Of a stretch of DNA of 5,282 nucleotides, positions 1 through 4,778 are shown in pieces (position 1 is the first letter of the stretch; each line of letters begins with the position of its first letter). The stretch spans positions 1 through 5,282 of the forward strand of contig JAFLCR010000160.1 of the NCBI GenBank assembly GCA_017302755.1, in the 5' to 3' direction. Source of the DNA: Alphaproteobacteria bacterium (lineage in GTDB: Bacteria > Pseudomonadota > Alphaproteobacteria > Rickettsiales > JAFLCR01). The notes under the pieces are model-generated. The model saw only the letters and a program-made list of their open reading frames with translations, was not told the DNA's origin and did no database searches. The position numbers and the translations under genes are program-made.

Positions 1-606
1 GGCGACCCCGACCCCAAGCACGTACCCACCCAGGAAAGCTACCGCGGCCTGGTTTCCTGCCAGGGTCCGCGCGCGTGCTACGATGAAAGCAAGCGCGTCG
101 CCGAAACGCTGTGCTACATCTACAAAAACCAGTTCGGCACGCACACCAACACGATCCGCCCGTTCAACGTCTACGGCCCCGGCATGCGCGAACTCGACTA
201 CCGGGTGCTCCCCAATTTCGGCAGCAAGATCAAGGCCGGCAAGCCGATCCAGATCTACGGCGACGGCCGCCAGACGCGCACCTATTGCTACGTCACCGAC
301 GCCCTGGTGGGCTTCATGCGCGTGATTGCGCGCGGAGTCTCGGGCGAAGCCTATAATATCGGCAACCCAACCCCGGAGATCTCGGTGAACGACCTGGTTC
401 CCAAAATCGAGAAGGCGCTGGGCAAGAAGATCGCGCACAACATCGTCGACTACCCCGACTCCTACCCCGCCGATGAGCCAAACCGCCGCTGCCCGGACAT
501 CAAAAAAGCCCGCGTCCAGCTCGGCTACGAACCCGCGGTAACGCTCGACGAAGGCCTGAAGCGCTTCTTCACCTGGACGGAAAAGACTTACGAAGGCATT
601 CAGTAA
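1..606 (+). CDS. NAD-dependent epimerase/dehydratase (extended SDR, UDP-glucuronate decarboxylase-like), 3' part
   Basis: The frame is open from base 1 and ends in TAA, giving 201 residues of a protein whose 5' end lies outside the window. The family usually has 310-340 residues, so the Rossmann fold with its GxxGxxG motif is missing. What remains is the catalytic and substrate half. The SDR motif YDESK lies at residues 27-31 (Tyr27, Lys31) inside GPRACYDESKRVAETL, which closely resembles UDP-glucuronate decarboxylases. It is followed by RPFNVYGPGM (53-62) and by the typical DGRQTRTYCYVTD and EAYNIGN segments. Such cytosolic enzymes oxidise and rearrange NDP-sugars for polysaccharide or glycan synthesis. 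The exact substrate cannot be told; a 4,6-dehydratase or 4-epimerase is also possible. The sugar-type oxidoreductase downstream supports a carbohydrate role. Confidence 0.88.
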   Translation, partial: GDPDPKHVPTQESYRGLVSCQGPRACYDESKRVAETLCYIYKNQFGTHTNTIRPFNVYGPGMRELDYRVLPNFGSKIKAGKPIQIYGDGRQTRTYCYVTDALVGFMRVIARGVSGEAYNIGNPTPEISVNDLVPKIEKALGKKIAHNIVDYPDSYPADEPNRRCPDIKKARVQLGYEPAVTLDEGLKRFFTWTEKTYEGIQ

Positions 607-613
607 TCCTCAC

Positions 614-721
614 TGTCATTCCCGCGAAGGCGGGAATCCATAACCACTGACCATGAGTTGGAAACGTATTGCCCATGACCAAAGCCAGTGAGTATGGATT
701 CCCGCCTTCGCGGGAATGACA
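614..721. repeat. REPIN-like element: two inverted palindromic repeats
   Basis: Two 29-nt arms, 614-642 and 693-721, are perfect reverse complements separated by a 50-nt spacer. Each arm is itself a hairpin: ATTCCCGC-GAAG-GCGGGAAT in the left arm and its complement in the right. The spacer adds a second match, CACTG (645-649) against CAGTG (686-690). Short ATTCCCGC...GCGGGAAT palindromes recur widely between proteobacterial genes and resemble Neisseria dRS3 repeats. An inverted pair is the REPIN arrangement mobilised by RAYT transposases; none is seen here. The element lies between the epimerase stop and the oxidoreductase start, where it could act as a terminator or mRNA-stability structure (inference). 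No clear target-site duplication flanks it. Confidence 0.85.
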
Positions 722-738
722 CTTTAAGAGGCAGCGCT

Positions 739-1659
739 ATGACTTCCACAATAGCACTCGCCCTCATCGGCGCGGGGAAATTCGGGCGCAATTACATCCG
801 CACCATCAAGGGGCTTCCCGGTATGCGGCTGGCCGCTGTGGCGAGCAACAACAAGGAAACCACCGCCCTGCTGCCGGAAGGCTGCGAGCAGGTCTCCGAC
901 TGGCGCGCTTTACCGAAGCGCAAGGATATCGACGGCATCATCATCGCCACCCCCACCCCGCTGCACGCGGAGATGATCCTCGCCTGCCTGGTGAGTGGCA
1001 AACCCGTGCTCTGCGAAAAACCGCTCACGCTCAACTTCGTCGAAGCCGAGACCGTCGCCAAAGCGGCGGAGCGCAGCAAACTGCCGGTGCAGATCGACCA
1101 TATCTATCTCTTCCACGCCGCCTTCCAGGCCATGCTCGCCGCGCTAGCGCGCGTGGGAAAACTCACGCGCATCGAAGGCATCGGCGGCAATATCGGCCCC
1201 TTCCGCCCCGACACCACGCCACGCTGGGACTGGGGCGCGCACGACCTCGCCATGATGCTCGCCGTATTGAGAGCCGCCAAACTTCCAACTGCACCGCTAC
1301 GCATGGAGGCCAAACGCCTCAAGCAGGAGCAACGCCCCGAAGGCTACGGCGAAATCGTGCAACTCGATTTCGTCTATGAAACACTTTCCACGCGCCTCAC
1401 CTTCGGCAATATCATGGAGCCGAAAACCCGCCGCTTCACCCTCACCGGCGAAAACGGCACACTCGTTTTCGACGACCTCGCGCCGCAGAAGCTCACGCTG
1501 AACGGCGCCCCCCTGCCCTGCGACGGCAAGCTGCCGCTCGACGCGGCCATTCTCCGCTTCGCCGATACGGTGAAAAAACCCGCGCCGGAGCACTCCGATC
1601 ATGCGCTTGGCGCGGAGGTCGTCCGGCTGCTGGAAAGGGCCGATCATTTGCTCGCGTGA
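739..1659 (+). CDS. Gfo/Idh/MocA family NAD(P)-dependent oxidoreductase
   Basis: A 306-residue cytosolic oxidoreductase, normal to slightly short for the family. The N-terminal Rossmann fold carries the dinucleotide motif GAGKFG at residues 11-16. The family signature EKP, with its nicotinamide-site lysine, is at 93-95 (VLCEKPL). The C-terminal substrate domain has WDWGAHDLAMM with His168 and Asp169, matching the conserved Gly-x-His-Asp region. Members oxidise or reduce sugars, inositols or NDP-sugars; the substrate cannot be read here. The start at 739 has AAGAGG at 726-731, 7 nt upstream. An in-frame GTG at 688 and ATG at 694 would add an N-terminus encoded by the repeat arm (SRLRGND), so they are rejected. 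It is co-directional with the epimerase, suggesting a shared sugar pathway, but a 132-nt repeat-filled gap separates them. Confidence 0.88.
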   Translation: MTSTIALALIGAGKFGRNYIRTIKGLPGMRLAAVASNNKETTALLPEGCEQVSDWRALPKRKDIDGIIIATPTPLHAEMILACLVSGKPVLCEKPLTLNFVEAETVAKAAERSKLPVQIDHIYLFHAAFQAMLAALARVGKLTRIEGIGGNIGPFRPDTTPRWDWGAHDLAMMLAVLRAAKLPTAPLRMEAKRLKQEQRPEGYGEIVQLDFVYETLSTRLTFGNIMEPKTRRFTLTGENGTLVFDDLAPQKLTLNGAPLPCDGKLPLDAAILRFADTVKKPAPEHSDHALGAEVVRLLERADHLLA

Positions 1660-1690
1660 CATTTACGTTGCACGTGCTATATTCTTTCCA
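1656..1690 (+). promoter_or_regulatory. Predicted fliX promoter giving a leaderless transcript
   Basis: GTGACA at 1656-1661 matches the -35 consensus at 5 of 6 bases. After a 16-nt spacer, TATATT at 1678-1683 matches the -10 at 5 of 6. The expected start is about 7 nt downstream, at 1690, the A of the fliX ATG. No Shine-Dalgarno sequence precedes that ATG, which agrees with a leaderless mRNA. The -35 overlaps the TGA of the upstream gene, and the spacer ends in an 8-bp palindrome GCACGTGC (1670-1677) abutting the -10, a possible operator. Confidence 0.5.
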
Positions 1691-2118
1691 TGAAAATTCA
1701 GGGACTTTCCGATATCCGCCGTCTCTGGGAAGCCCGGGCCAAGAAAAAGGCCTCGGGAAGCAGTGAGTTTTCGTCTCTGATTGAAGAGCCTTCCACCCCT
1801 GCCGAAAGCGCATCTTTCACCTCCGCGCCCGCGCCGGTTGCCTCACTCAGCACGGTGCTGGCGCTTCAGGAAGTGCAGGACGATGACGTCCGCGCCCGGC
1901 GGGAAGCGGTCAACCGGGGCAACCATCTGCTCGATGAATTGGAAGGATTGCGCCGAGCGCTGCTGGAGGGAAGGATCACCGAAGCCCAGGTTAATCGGCT
2001 GGAAATATTACTAAAAAGAGAAAACCCTGCCTATTCGGACCCTGAGCTAAAAGCTATTCTTGATGATATTGAATTAAGAGCAGCGGTGGAATTGGCGAAG
2101 CTGCGACTCGTTGATTGA
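1690..2118 (+). CDS. fliX: FliX, class II flagellar assembly regulator
   Basis: A 142-residue soluble protein of typical FliX length. The N-terminus MKIQGLSDIRR resembles the MKI-G start of FliX proteins. A low-complexity Ser/Ala/Pro linker (about 22-55) leads to LALQEV at 57-62. The conserved helical C-terminal half follows: a charged helix with RGNHLLDELEGLRRALLEGR (76-95) and the signature IELRAAVELAKL (127-138). In Caulobacter, FliX works with the sigma54 activator FlbD to couple assembly of early flagellar structures to transcription of later genes. Its presence points to an alphaproteobacterium and fits with flgH downstream. The usual neighbour flgI is absent. The 3' third is visibly AT-richer than the 5' part, where it runs into the dksA promoter. 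Assigned from motif memory, without alignment. Confidence 0.85.
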   Translation: MKIQGLSDIRRLWEARAKKKASGSSEFSSLIEEPSTPAESASFTSAPAPVASLSTVLALQEVQDDDVRARREAVNRGNHLLDELEGLRRALLEGRITEAQVNRLEILLKRENPAYSDPELKAILDDIELRAAVELAKLRLVD

Positions 2119-2150
2119 AATAAGAGTTTCTCTCCTTTATAAGCGTACCA
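2115..2150 (+). promoter_or_regulatory. Predicted sigma70-type promoter of dksA
   Basis: TTGAAA at 2115-2120 and TATAAG at 2138-2143 each match consensus at 5 of 6 bases and are exactly 17 nt apart. Transcription would start near 2150, giving a 5' UTR of about 41 nt before the dksA ATG. The -35 overlaps the fliX stop codon (2116-2118), so dksA can be expressed independently of fliX. Confidence 0.6.
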
Positions 2151-2160
2151 CTCATTTTCC

Positions 2161-2172
2161 GGGGAATTCCCC
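2161..2172. promoter_or_regulatory. 12-bp perfect palindrome in the dksA leader
   Basis: GGGGAATTCCCC is a perfect inverted repeat about 11 nt downstream of the predicted dksA start site and 18 nt before the ATG. The position suits a repressor site or a small leader structure close to the ribosome-binding site. No known regulator's consensus is recognised, and a chance palindrome is possible. Confidence 0.3.
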
Positions 2173-2190
2173 ATTTTCAAAGGAGTGCGT

Positions 2191-2610
2191 ATGGGCGTGC
2201 AGCTGGCAGCGAATTACAAGCCGACCGAAAAAGAACCGTACATGAACGAGAAGCAGCTGGAATATTTCCGCCTTAAGCTTCTGGCATGGCGGGAAGAACT
2301 GCTTGCGGAATCGCGCGAAACGCTCGACCATCTCAAGGAAGAAAACTGGCATGAGCCGGATATCGCCGATCGCGCCTCGCTGGAAACCGACACCGGCATT
2401 GAGCTGCGCACGCGTAACAGGTATTTGAAACTTATCGAGAAAATCGACGCTGCCCTGCGCCGCATTCAGGAAGGCACGTACGGCTACTGCGAAGAAACCG
2501 GCGACCCGATTGGCCTTAAGCGCCTGGAAGCACGGCCGATCGCGACCCTGACCGTCGAGGCGCAGGAGCGCCACGAGCGCAAGGAAAAGCAGTATTCCGA
2601 CGAGGAATAG
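2191..2610 (+). CDS. dksA: DksA/TraR-family RNA polymerase-binding transcription factor
   Basis: A 139-residue DksA. It enters the RNA polymerase secondary channel and, with ppGpp, adjusts promoter activity in the stringent response. The N-terminal coiled coil (about 19-95) carries at its tip the functional motif DxxDxA as DIADRA (57-62). The C-terminal zinc-finger region runs from YGYCEETGDPIG through LKRLEARPIATL (109-120). Only one of the four usual zinc cysteines remains, Cys100; the others are Thr103, Thr121 and Ala124, counted by the canonical spacing. Cysteine-poor DksA proteins are common in alphaproteobacteria, so it is probably functional without zinc. The start at 2191 has AAAGGAG (2179-2185) 5 nt upstream; the in-frame GTG at 2185 lies within that site and is rejected. 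It sits between fliX and flgH, an arrangement I associate with alphaproteobacterial flagellar loci. Confidence 0.95.
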   Translation: MGVQLAANYKPTEKEPYMNEKQLEYFRLKLLAWREELLAESRETLDHLKEENWHEPDIADRASLETDTGIELRTRNRYLKLIEKIDAALRRIQEGTYGYCEETGDPIGLKRLEARPIATLTVEAQERHERKEKQYSDEE

Positions 2611-2720
2611 GCTCCCGCAATAGCGTCCCATTTAAGGCCAGCTAACACCACGCAGTCCCATCTACTCCCAGGAGCTTAGTGGGCGGCGATTTCATCGCTA
2701 CTCAGCATCCTGCCAAGTAT

Positions 2721-2762
2721 CAAAATGGATCCCCCCGCTTTCGCGGGGATGACACCGTTTTG
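2721..2762. repeat. Diverged single copy of the palindromic repeat, possible bidirectional terminator
   Basis: The core CCCCGC-TTTC-GCGGGG (2733-2748) is a perfect 6-bp hairpin. It is flanked by ATGGAT before and ATGACAC after, the same flanks as the right arm of the element at 614-721, so it belongs to the same family with 2 extra bases and several changes. CAAAA (2721-2725) and TTTTG (2758-2762) pair outside it, and the following TGG/CCG extends that outer stem. Its site between convergent genes suits a terminator for both strands (inference). Confidence 0.65.
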
Positions 2763-2826
2763 GGACAGCTATTAGTGTCACAGCGTCTACCGTGATTTCG
2801 CGTCAGGCCGTGGAAACAAGCGAAGG

Positions 2827-2881
2827 CTCCGAGAACCGGCGCGCAGCGTACACCAGTACCTGAGCACCGGAAGCGTAGGAG
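2827..2881. other. Nested-stem intergenic element
   Basis: Three short self-complementary pairs nest symmetrically: CTCC (2827-2830) with GGAG (2878-2881), CCGG (2836-2839) with CCGG (2867-2870), and GTAC (2848-2851) with GTAC (2856-2859) around the loop ACCA. The halves also look like direct repeats about 31 nt apart, GAGAACCGG against GAGCACCGG. It could be a repeat family or a structured 3' UTR. Each stem is short, so confidence is low. Confidence 0.3.
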
Positions 2882-2923
2882 TCAAAGCGTTTTCCCGGCA
2901 TGGCGCGAAAGCGCGGCAGGCGC

Positions 2924-3589
2924 TTAGAACGGTGATAGCACGTCCAGCACCTGGCTGCCCCAGCGGGGCTGCTGGATGTCGGTCAGCTGGCCGCGGCCGC
3001 CGTAGGTGATGCGCGCTTCCGCCACTTGCGAGGACTGGATCGTGTTGTCGGAACGGATGTCTTCCGGGCGGACCACGCCGTCGATGGCGATCTCGCGCAA
3101 CTCATAATTCACGCGGATTTCTTGCTTGCCGGAAATCACCATGTTGCCGTTGGGAAGGATCTGCGTGATCATCGCGGCGACTTCGGTTTCGATCGTATCC
3201 TGGCGGGTGATGCGGCCGGTGCCCTTGTTTTTCACCTGGCCGCGCATGTCGAGCAGCTTTTCCGGGTTCGCGCTTCCGGGCAACCAGGCGGTGAGCGGCT
3301 TGGCAAGGCCCATGGTTTCGGGGCTGTCGAGCTTCTCCGTGTTGTCGCGCTTGCGCTCGGTTTCGTTGTTCACGGTCGCCTTGTCATCGATGCGCACCAT
3401 CACGCGCAGAATGTCGCCCACGCGGGCGGCGCGCTGATCCTTGAAGAAGGCGCGGCTGCCTGGCTGCCAGAGCGAGCCGGCCATGCGCGCCGCGGGGGCT
3501 TGCGGCGCGGGCTGCGGCCAATCGACGGGCTTATACCCGGGTTTGTTCTGCGGGTTTTCGATTTTCGCCACCGCCGGCGCTTCGCCGAC
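2924..3589 (-). CDS. flgH: FlgH, flagellar L-ring lipoprotein, 5'-truncated at the junction
   Basis: Read leftward from the junction to TAA at 2926-2924, about 221 residues of FlgH are visible. FlgH forms the L ring of the basal body in the outer membrane. The frame starts at VGEAPAVAKIENP, equivalent to the segment that normally follows the lipoprotein signal, so roughly 25 N-terminal residues with the lipobox cysteine are missing. Then come GYKPV, GSLWQPGSRAFFKDQRA (38-54 of the visible part) and VGDILRVMVRIDDKATVNNET. The end carries the highly typical NTIQSSQVAEARITYGGRG and WGSQVLDVLSPF. The upstream sequence in this frame (to 3931) is antisense to the kinase and does not belong to FlgH. 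Truncation is probably an assembly artefact; if real, the protein could not be exported or lipidated. Confidence 0.93.
   Translation of the reverse strand, partial: VGEAPAVAKIENPQNKPGYKPVDWPQPAPQAPAARMAGSLWQPGSRAFFKDQRAARVGDILRVMVRIDDKATVNNETERKRDNTEKLDSPETMGLAKPLTAWLPGSANPEKLLDMRGQVKNKGTGRITRQDTIETEVAAMITQILPNGNMVISGKQEIRVNYELREIAIDGVVRPEDIRSDNTIQSSQVAEARITYGGRGQLTDIQQPRWGSQVLDVLSPF
3572..3589. other. Chimeric junction between two unrelated genomic segments
   Basis: This 18-nt stretch reads RRRFAD in the plus frame of the CreC kinase and VGEAPA on the minus strand of FlgH, and both readings are plausible. To the left only FlgH is conserved; to the right only the kinase. Both genes lose their 5' ends here while pointing away from each other. 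A short shared GC-rich stretch joining two species is typical of misassembly; microhomology-mediated rearrangement is the alternative. Confidence 0.8.
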
Positions 3590-4132
3590 AGCATCGCCGA
3601 ACAGTCGCGGCGAATGCAGGCGATCATCGACCGCATGCTGCTGCTCGCTCGCGTCGAGCAGTTGCAGTCGCCCGAAGGCCAGCGTCTGCTGGCCCCGACC
3701 GAACTTCTGCAAACCTGCATCGATCTGCGCCGCCAAGCACTGGAGGCCCGCCACATCGCCTGCACCCTGCATACCGAGGTCAGCGCCAACTTGAGGGGCG
3801 ACGCCCTTCTGCTGCAACAGGCCGTGCTCAACCTGCTCGACAACGCCATCGAGTTTTCGCCGGAAGGCGGACGGATCGAGCTCACCGCCAGCGACGATGG
3901 CGAGGAGGTCACCCTTTCTGTCCGCGACCACGGCCAGGGTGCCCCCGACTACGCGCTACCGCAACTGTTCGAACGTTTCTATTCCCTGCCCCGCCCGGCC
4001 ACCGGCCGCAAGAGCACCGGGCTCGGACTGGCGCTTGTGCGCGAGGTAGCCCGCCTGCACGGCGGCGAGGCAACATTCGAGAATCACCCCGAAGGCGGCG
4101 GACTGGCCATTTTGCGCCTGCCGTCAGCCTGA
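3572..4132 (+). CDS. creC: CreC-type sensor histidine kinase, C-terminal kinase part, 5'-truncated
   Basis: About 186 residues of the catalytic end of a two-component sensor kinase. E. coli CreC has about 474, so the membrane sensor region, HAMP domain and phospho-accepting H box are missing. Visible, counting from 3572: the end of the second dimerisation helix (RRMQAIIDRMLLLARVEQ), the N box NLLDNAIEFS (from 87), the G1 box DHGQG (119-123), the F box FERFYSLPR (from 133) and the G2 box GLGLAL (150-155). The run DYALPQLFERFYSLPR and GLGLALVREVARL is very close to E. coli CreC. CreC phosphorylates the response regulator CreB in carbon-source and cell-envelope responses. No creB or creD is in view; the next gene is a cytosine deaminase 23 nt away, possibly co-transcribed. 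The same frame upstream to 3026 is antisense flgH. Confidence 0.87.
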   Translation, partial: RRRFADSIAEQSRRMQAIIDRMLLLARVEQLQSPEGQRLLAPTELLQTCIDLRRQALEARHIACTLHTEVSANLRGDALLLQQAVLNLLDNAIEFSPEGGRIELTASDDGEEVTLSVRDHGQGAPDYALPQLFERFYSLPRPATGRKSTGLGLALVREVARLHGGEATFENHPEGGGLAILRLPSA

Positions 4133-4155
4133 TACCTGACACATACGAGGCAACC

Positions 4156-4608
4156 ATGGACGAATTCATGCAGGCCGCCATCGACGAAGCCCGCCAGGGG
4201 CTGGCCGAAGGCGGCATTCCCATCGGCTCGGTGATCGTGCACCAAGGCCGCATCATCGGACGCGGCCACAACCGACGTGTTCAGCAGGGTAGTTCCATCC
4301 TGCACGGCGAAATGGACGCCTTCGAAAACGCCGGGCGCCAGCCAGCCAGCGTTTACCGCGAGTGTGTGCTGTACACCACCCTCTCGCCCTGCGCCATGTG
4401 CAGTGGCGCCATCCTGCTCTACGGCATCCCGAAAGTCATCGTCGGCGAAAACCTGACCTTCATGGGTGAGGAAGACCTGCTGCGCAGCCGCGGCGTTTCA
4501 GTTGACGTGATCCAGAACGCCGACTGCATCGCACTGATGCGGGATTTCATTGCTACCCGTCCCGCACTGTGGAACGAGGATATAGGTAGCTCGTTGCCAT
4601 CAGGATAA
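4156..4608 (+). CDS. FCY1-type cytosine deaminase (zinc-dependent CDA fold)
   Basis: A complete 150-residue deaminase, about the size of yeast Fcy1 (158). It is expected to convert cytosine to uracil and ammonia in pyrimidine salvage in the cytosol. The zinc site is intact: His50 and proton-shuttle Glu52 in HGEMDA, then Cys79 and Cys82 in SPCAMC. Fcy1-specific features support cytosine over guanine or tRNA adenosine: EGGIPIGSV near the start, GRGHNRR with substrate-binding Asn39, LYTTLSPCAMCSGAI, YGIPKVIVGEN, and the C-terminal WNEDIG with Asp142, equivalent to yeast Asp155. This differs from E. coli CodA, an amidohydrolase. The start has ACGAGG (4145-4150) 5 nt upstream. Its 23-nt gap from creC suggests one transcript. 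No clear terminator follows. Broader purine or isocytosine specificity cannot be excluded. Confidence 0.88.
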   Translation: MDEFMQAAIDEARQGLAEGGIPIGSVIVHQGRIIGRGHNRRVQQGSSILHGEMDAFENAGRQPASVYRECVLYTTLSPCAMCSGAILLYGIPKVIVGENLTFMGEEDLLRSRGVSVDVIQNADCIALMRDFIATRPALWNEDIGSSLPSG

Positions 4609-4632
4609 TGAATATTGGGCCACCACGGCGGC

Positions 4633-4650
4633 TGTCGGAAATTTTTACAC
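4633..4650 (+). promoter_or_regulatory. Possible activator-binding site upstream of the secreted-protein gene
   Basis: TGTCGGAAATTTTTACAC is a palindrome-like sequence with TGT and ACA ends around an A/T core. Its centre is about 117 nt upstream of the start predicted from the sigma54 element, where NtrC-type enhancer-binding proteins usually bind. A 6-nt inverted match, CCGACA, is at 4721-4726. No regulator is identified. Confidence 0.35.
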
Positions 4651-4674
4651 ACTCAAGAACGACGGCAGATGGCA

Positions 4675-4704
4675 TTGACAAACAAAACAAATTATCAATA
4701 CAAA
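4675..4704 (+). promoter_or_regulatory. Alternative sigma70-type promoter
   Basis: A perfect -35 hexamer TTGACA (4675-4680) is followed after 18 nt by TACAAA (4699-4704), a 4-of-6 match to the -10. The region is strikingly AT-rich against its surroundings. It could drive the downstream gene with a leader of about 68 nt, in place of or alongside the sigma54 element. The weak -10 keeps confidence low. Confidence 0.35.
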
Positions 4705-4731
4705 TCAATTACATAACCAACCGACAAACAG

Positions 4732-4747
4732 AGGCGTATTTTTTGCT
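4732..4747 (+). promoter_or_regulatory. Candidate sigma54 (RpoN) -24/-12 promoter
   Basis: AGGCGTATTTTTTGCT has GG (4733-4734) and GC (4745-4746) separated by exactly 10 nt, and keeps GGC in the -24 and TTGCT in the -12 element of the consensus TGGCACGNNNNTTGCW. Transcription would start near 4758, leaving about 20 nt of leader containing the AGGAG ribosome-binding site (4768-4772). The geometry suits the downstream gene. RpoN-dependent control of PEP-CTERM proteins through PrsK/PrsR is known in exosortase-carrying bacteria. Confidence 0.5.
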
Positions 4748-4778
4748 TAGGTGAGCGCACCACAAATAGGAGCGTGCC

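Larger units (their letters stand above)
2611..2923. other. Gene-free interval between convergent dksA and flgH
   Basis: These 313 nt separate two convergent genes, and no coding frame in them looks real. They hold a weak hairpin GCGAT-TTC-ATCGC (2686-2698), the diverged repeat hairpin at 2721-2762, a nested-stem element at 2827-2881, and a GCGC-GAAA-GCGC hairpin (2903-2914) enclosed by AAGCG (2885-2889) and CGCTT (2921-2925) just beyond the flgH stop. None is a classic hairpin-plus-T-tract terminator, though the repeat hairpin may serve as one in both directions. Confidence 0.6.

Noticed and set aside
600..791. Small minus-strand open frame of 63 residues
   Set aside because: It consists largely of translated repeat arms (FPRRRES and SRLRGND type peptides) and overlaps the start of the oxidoreductase.
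1657..1672. Sigma54 promoter before fliX (TGACATTTACGTTGCA)
   Set aside because: The -12 half (TTGCA) fits, but the invariant GG of the -24 element is GA; the sigma70-type hexamers overlapping it are better.
2611..2700. Intrinsic terminator immediately after dksA
   Set aside because: Only weak hairpins without a following T tract are present (for example 2686-2698); the repeat hairpin at 2733-2748 is a better candidate.
2924..3931. A 335-residue minus-strand open frame as a FlgH with a long N-terminal extension
   Set aside because: The extension is antisense to the CreC kinase and contains no lipoprotein signal peptide; high GC content keeps the frame open.
3026..4132. A 368-residue plus-strand open frame as one protein with a kinase C-terminus
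   Set aside because: Residues before about 3572 are antisense to flgH and show no sensor, transmembrane or H-box sequence; only the C-terminal half is a real protein.
4609..4632. Terminator after the cytosine deaminase
   Set aside because: The short GCC/GGC complementarity around 4618-4632 forms no convincing stem and lacks a T tract.
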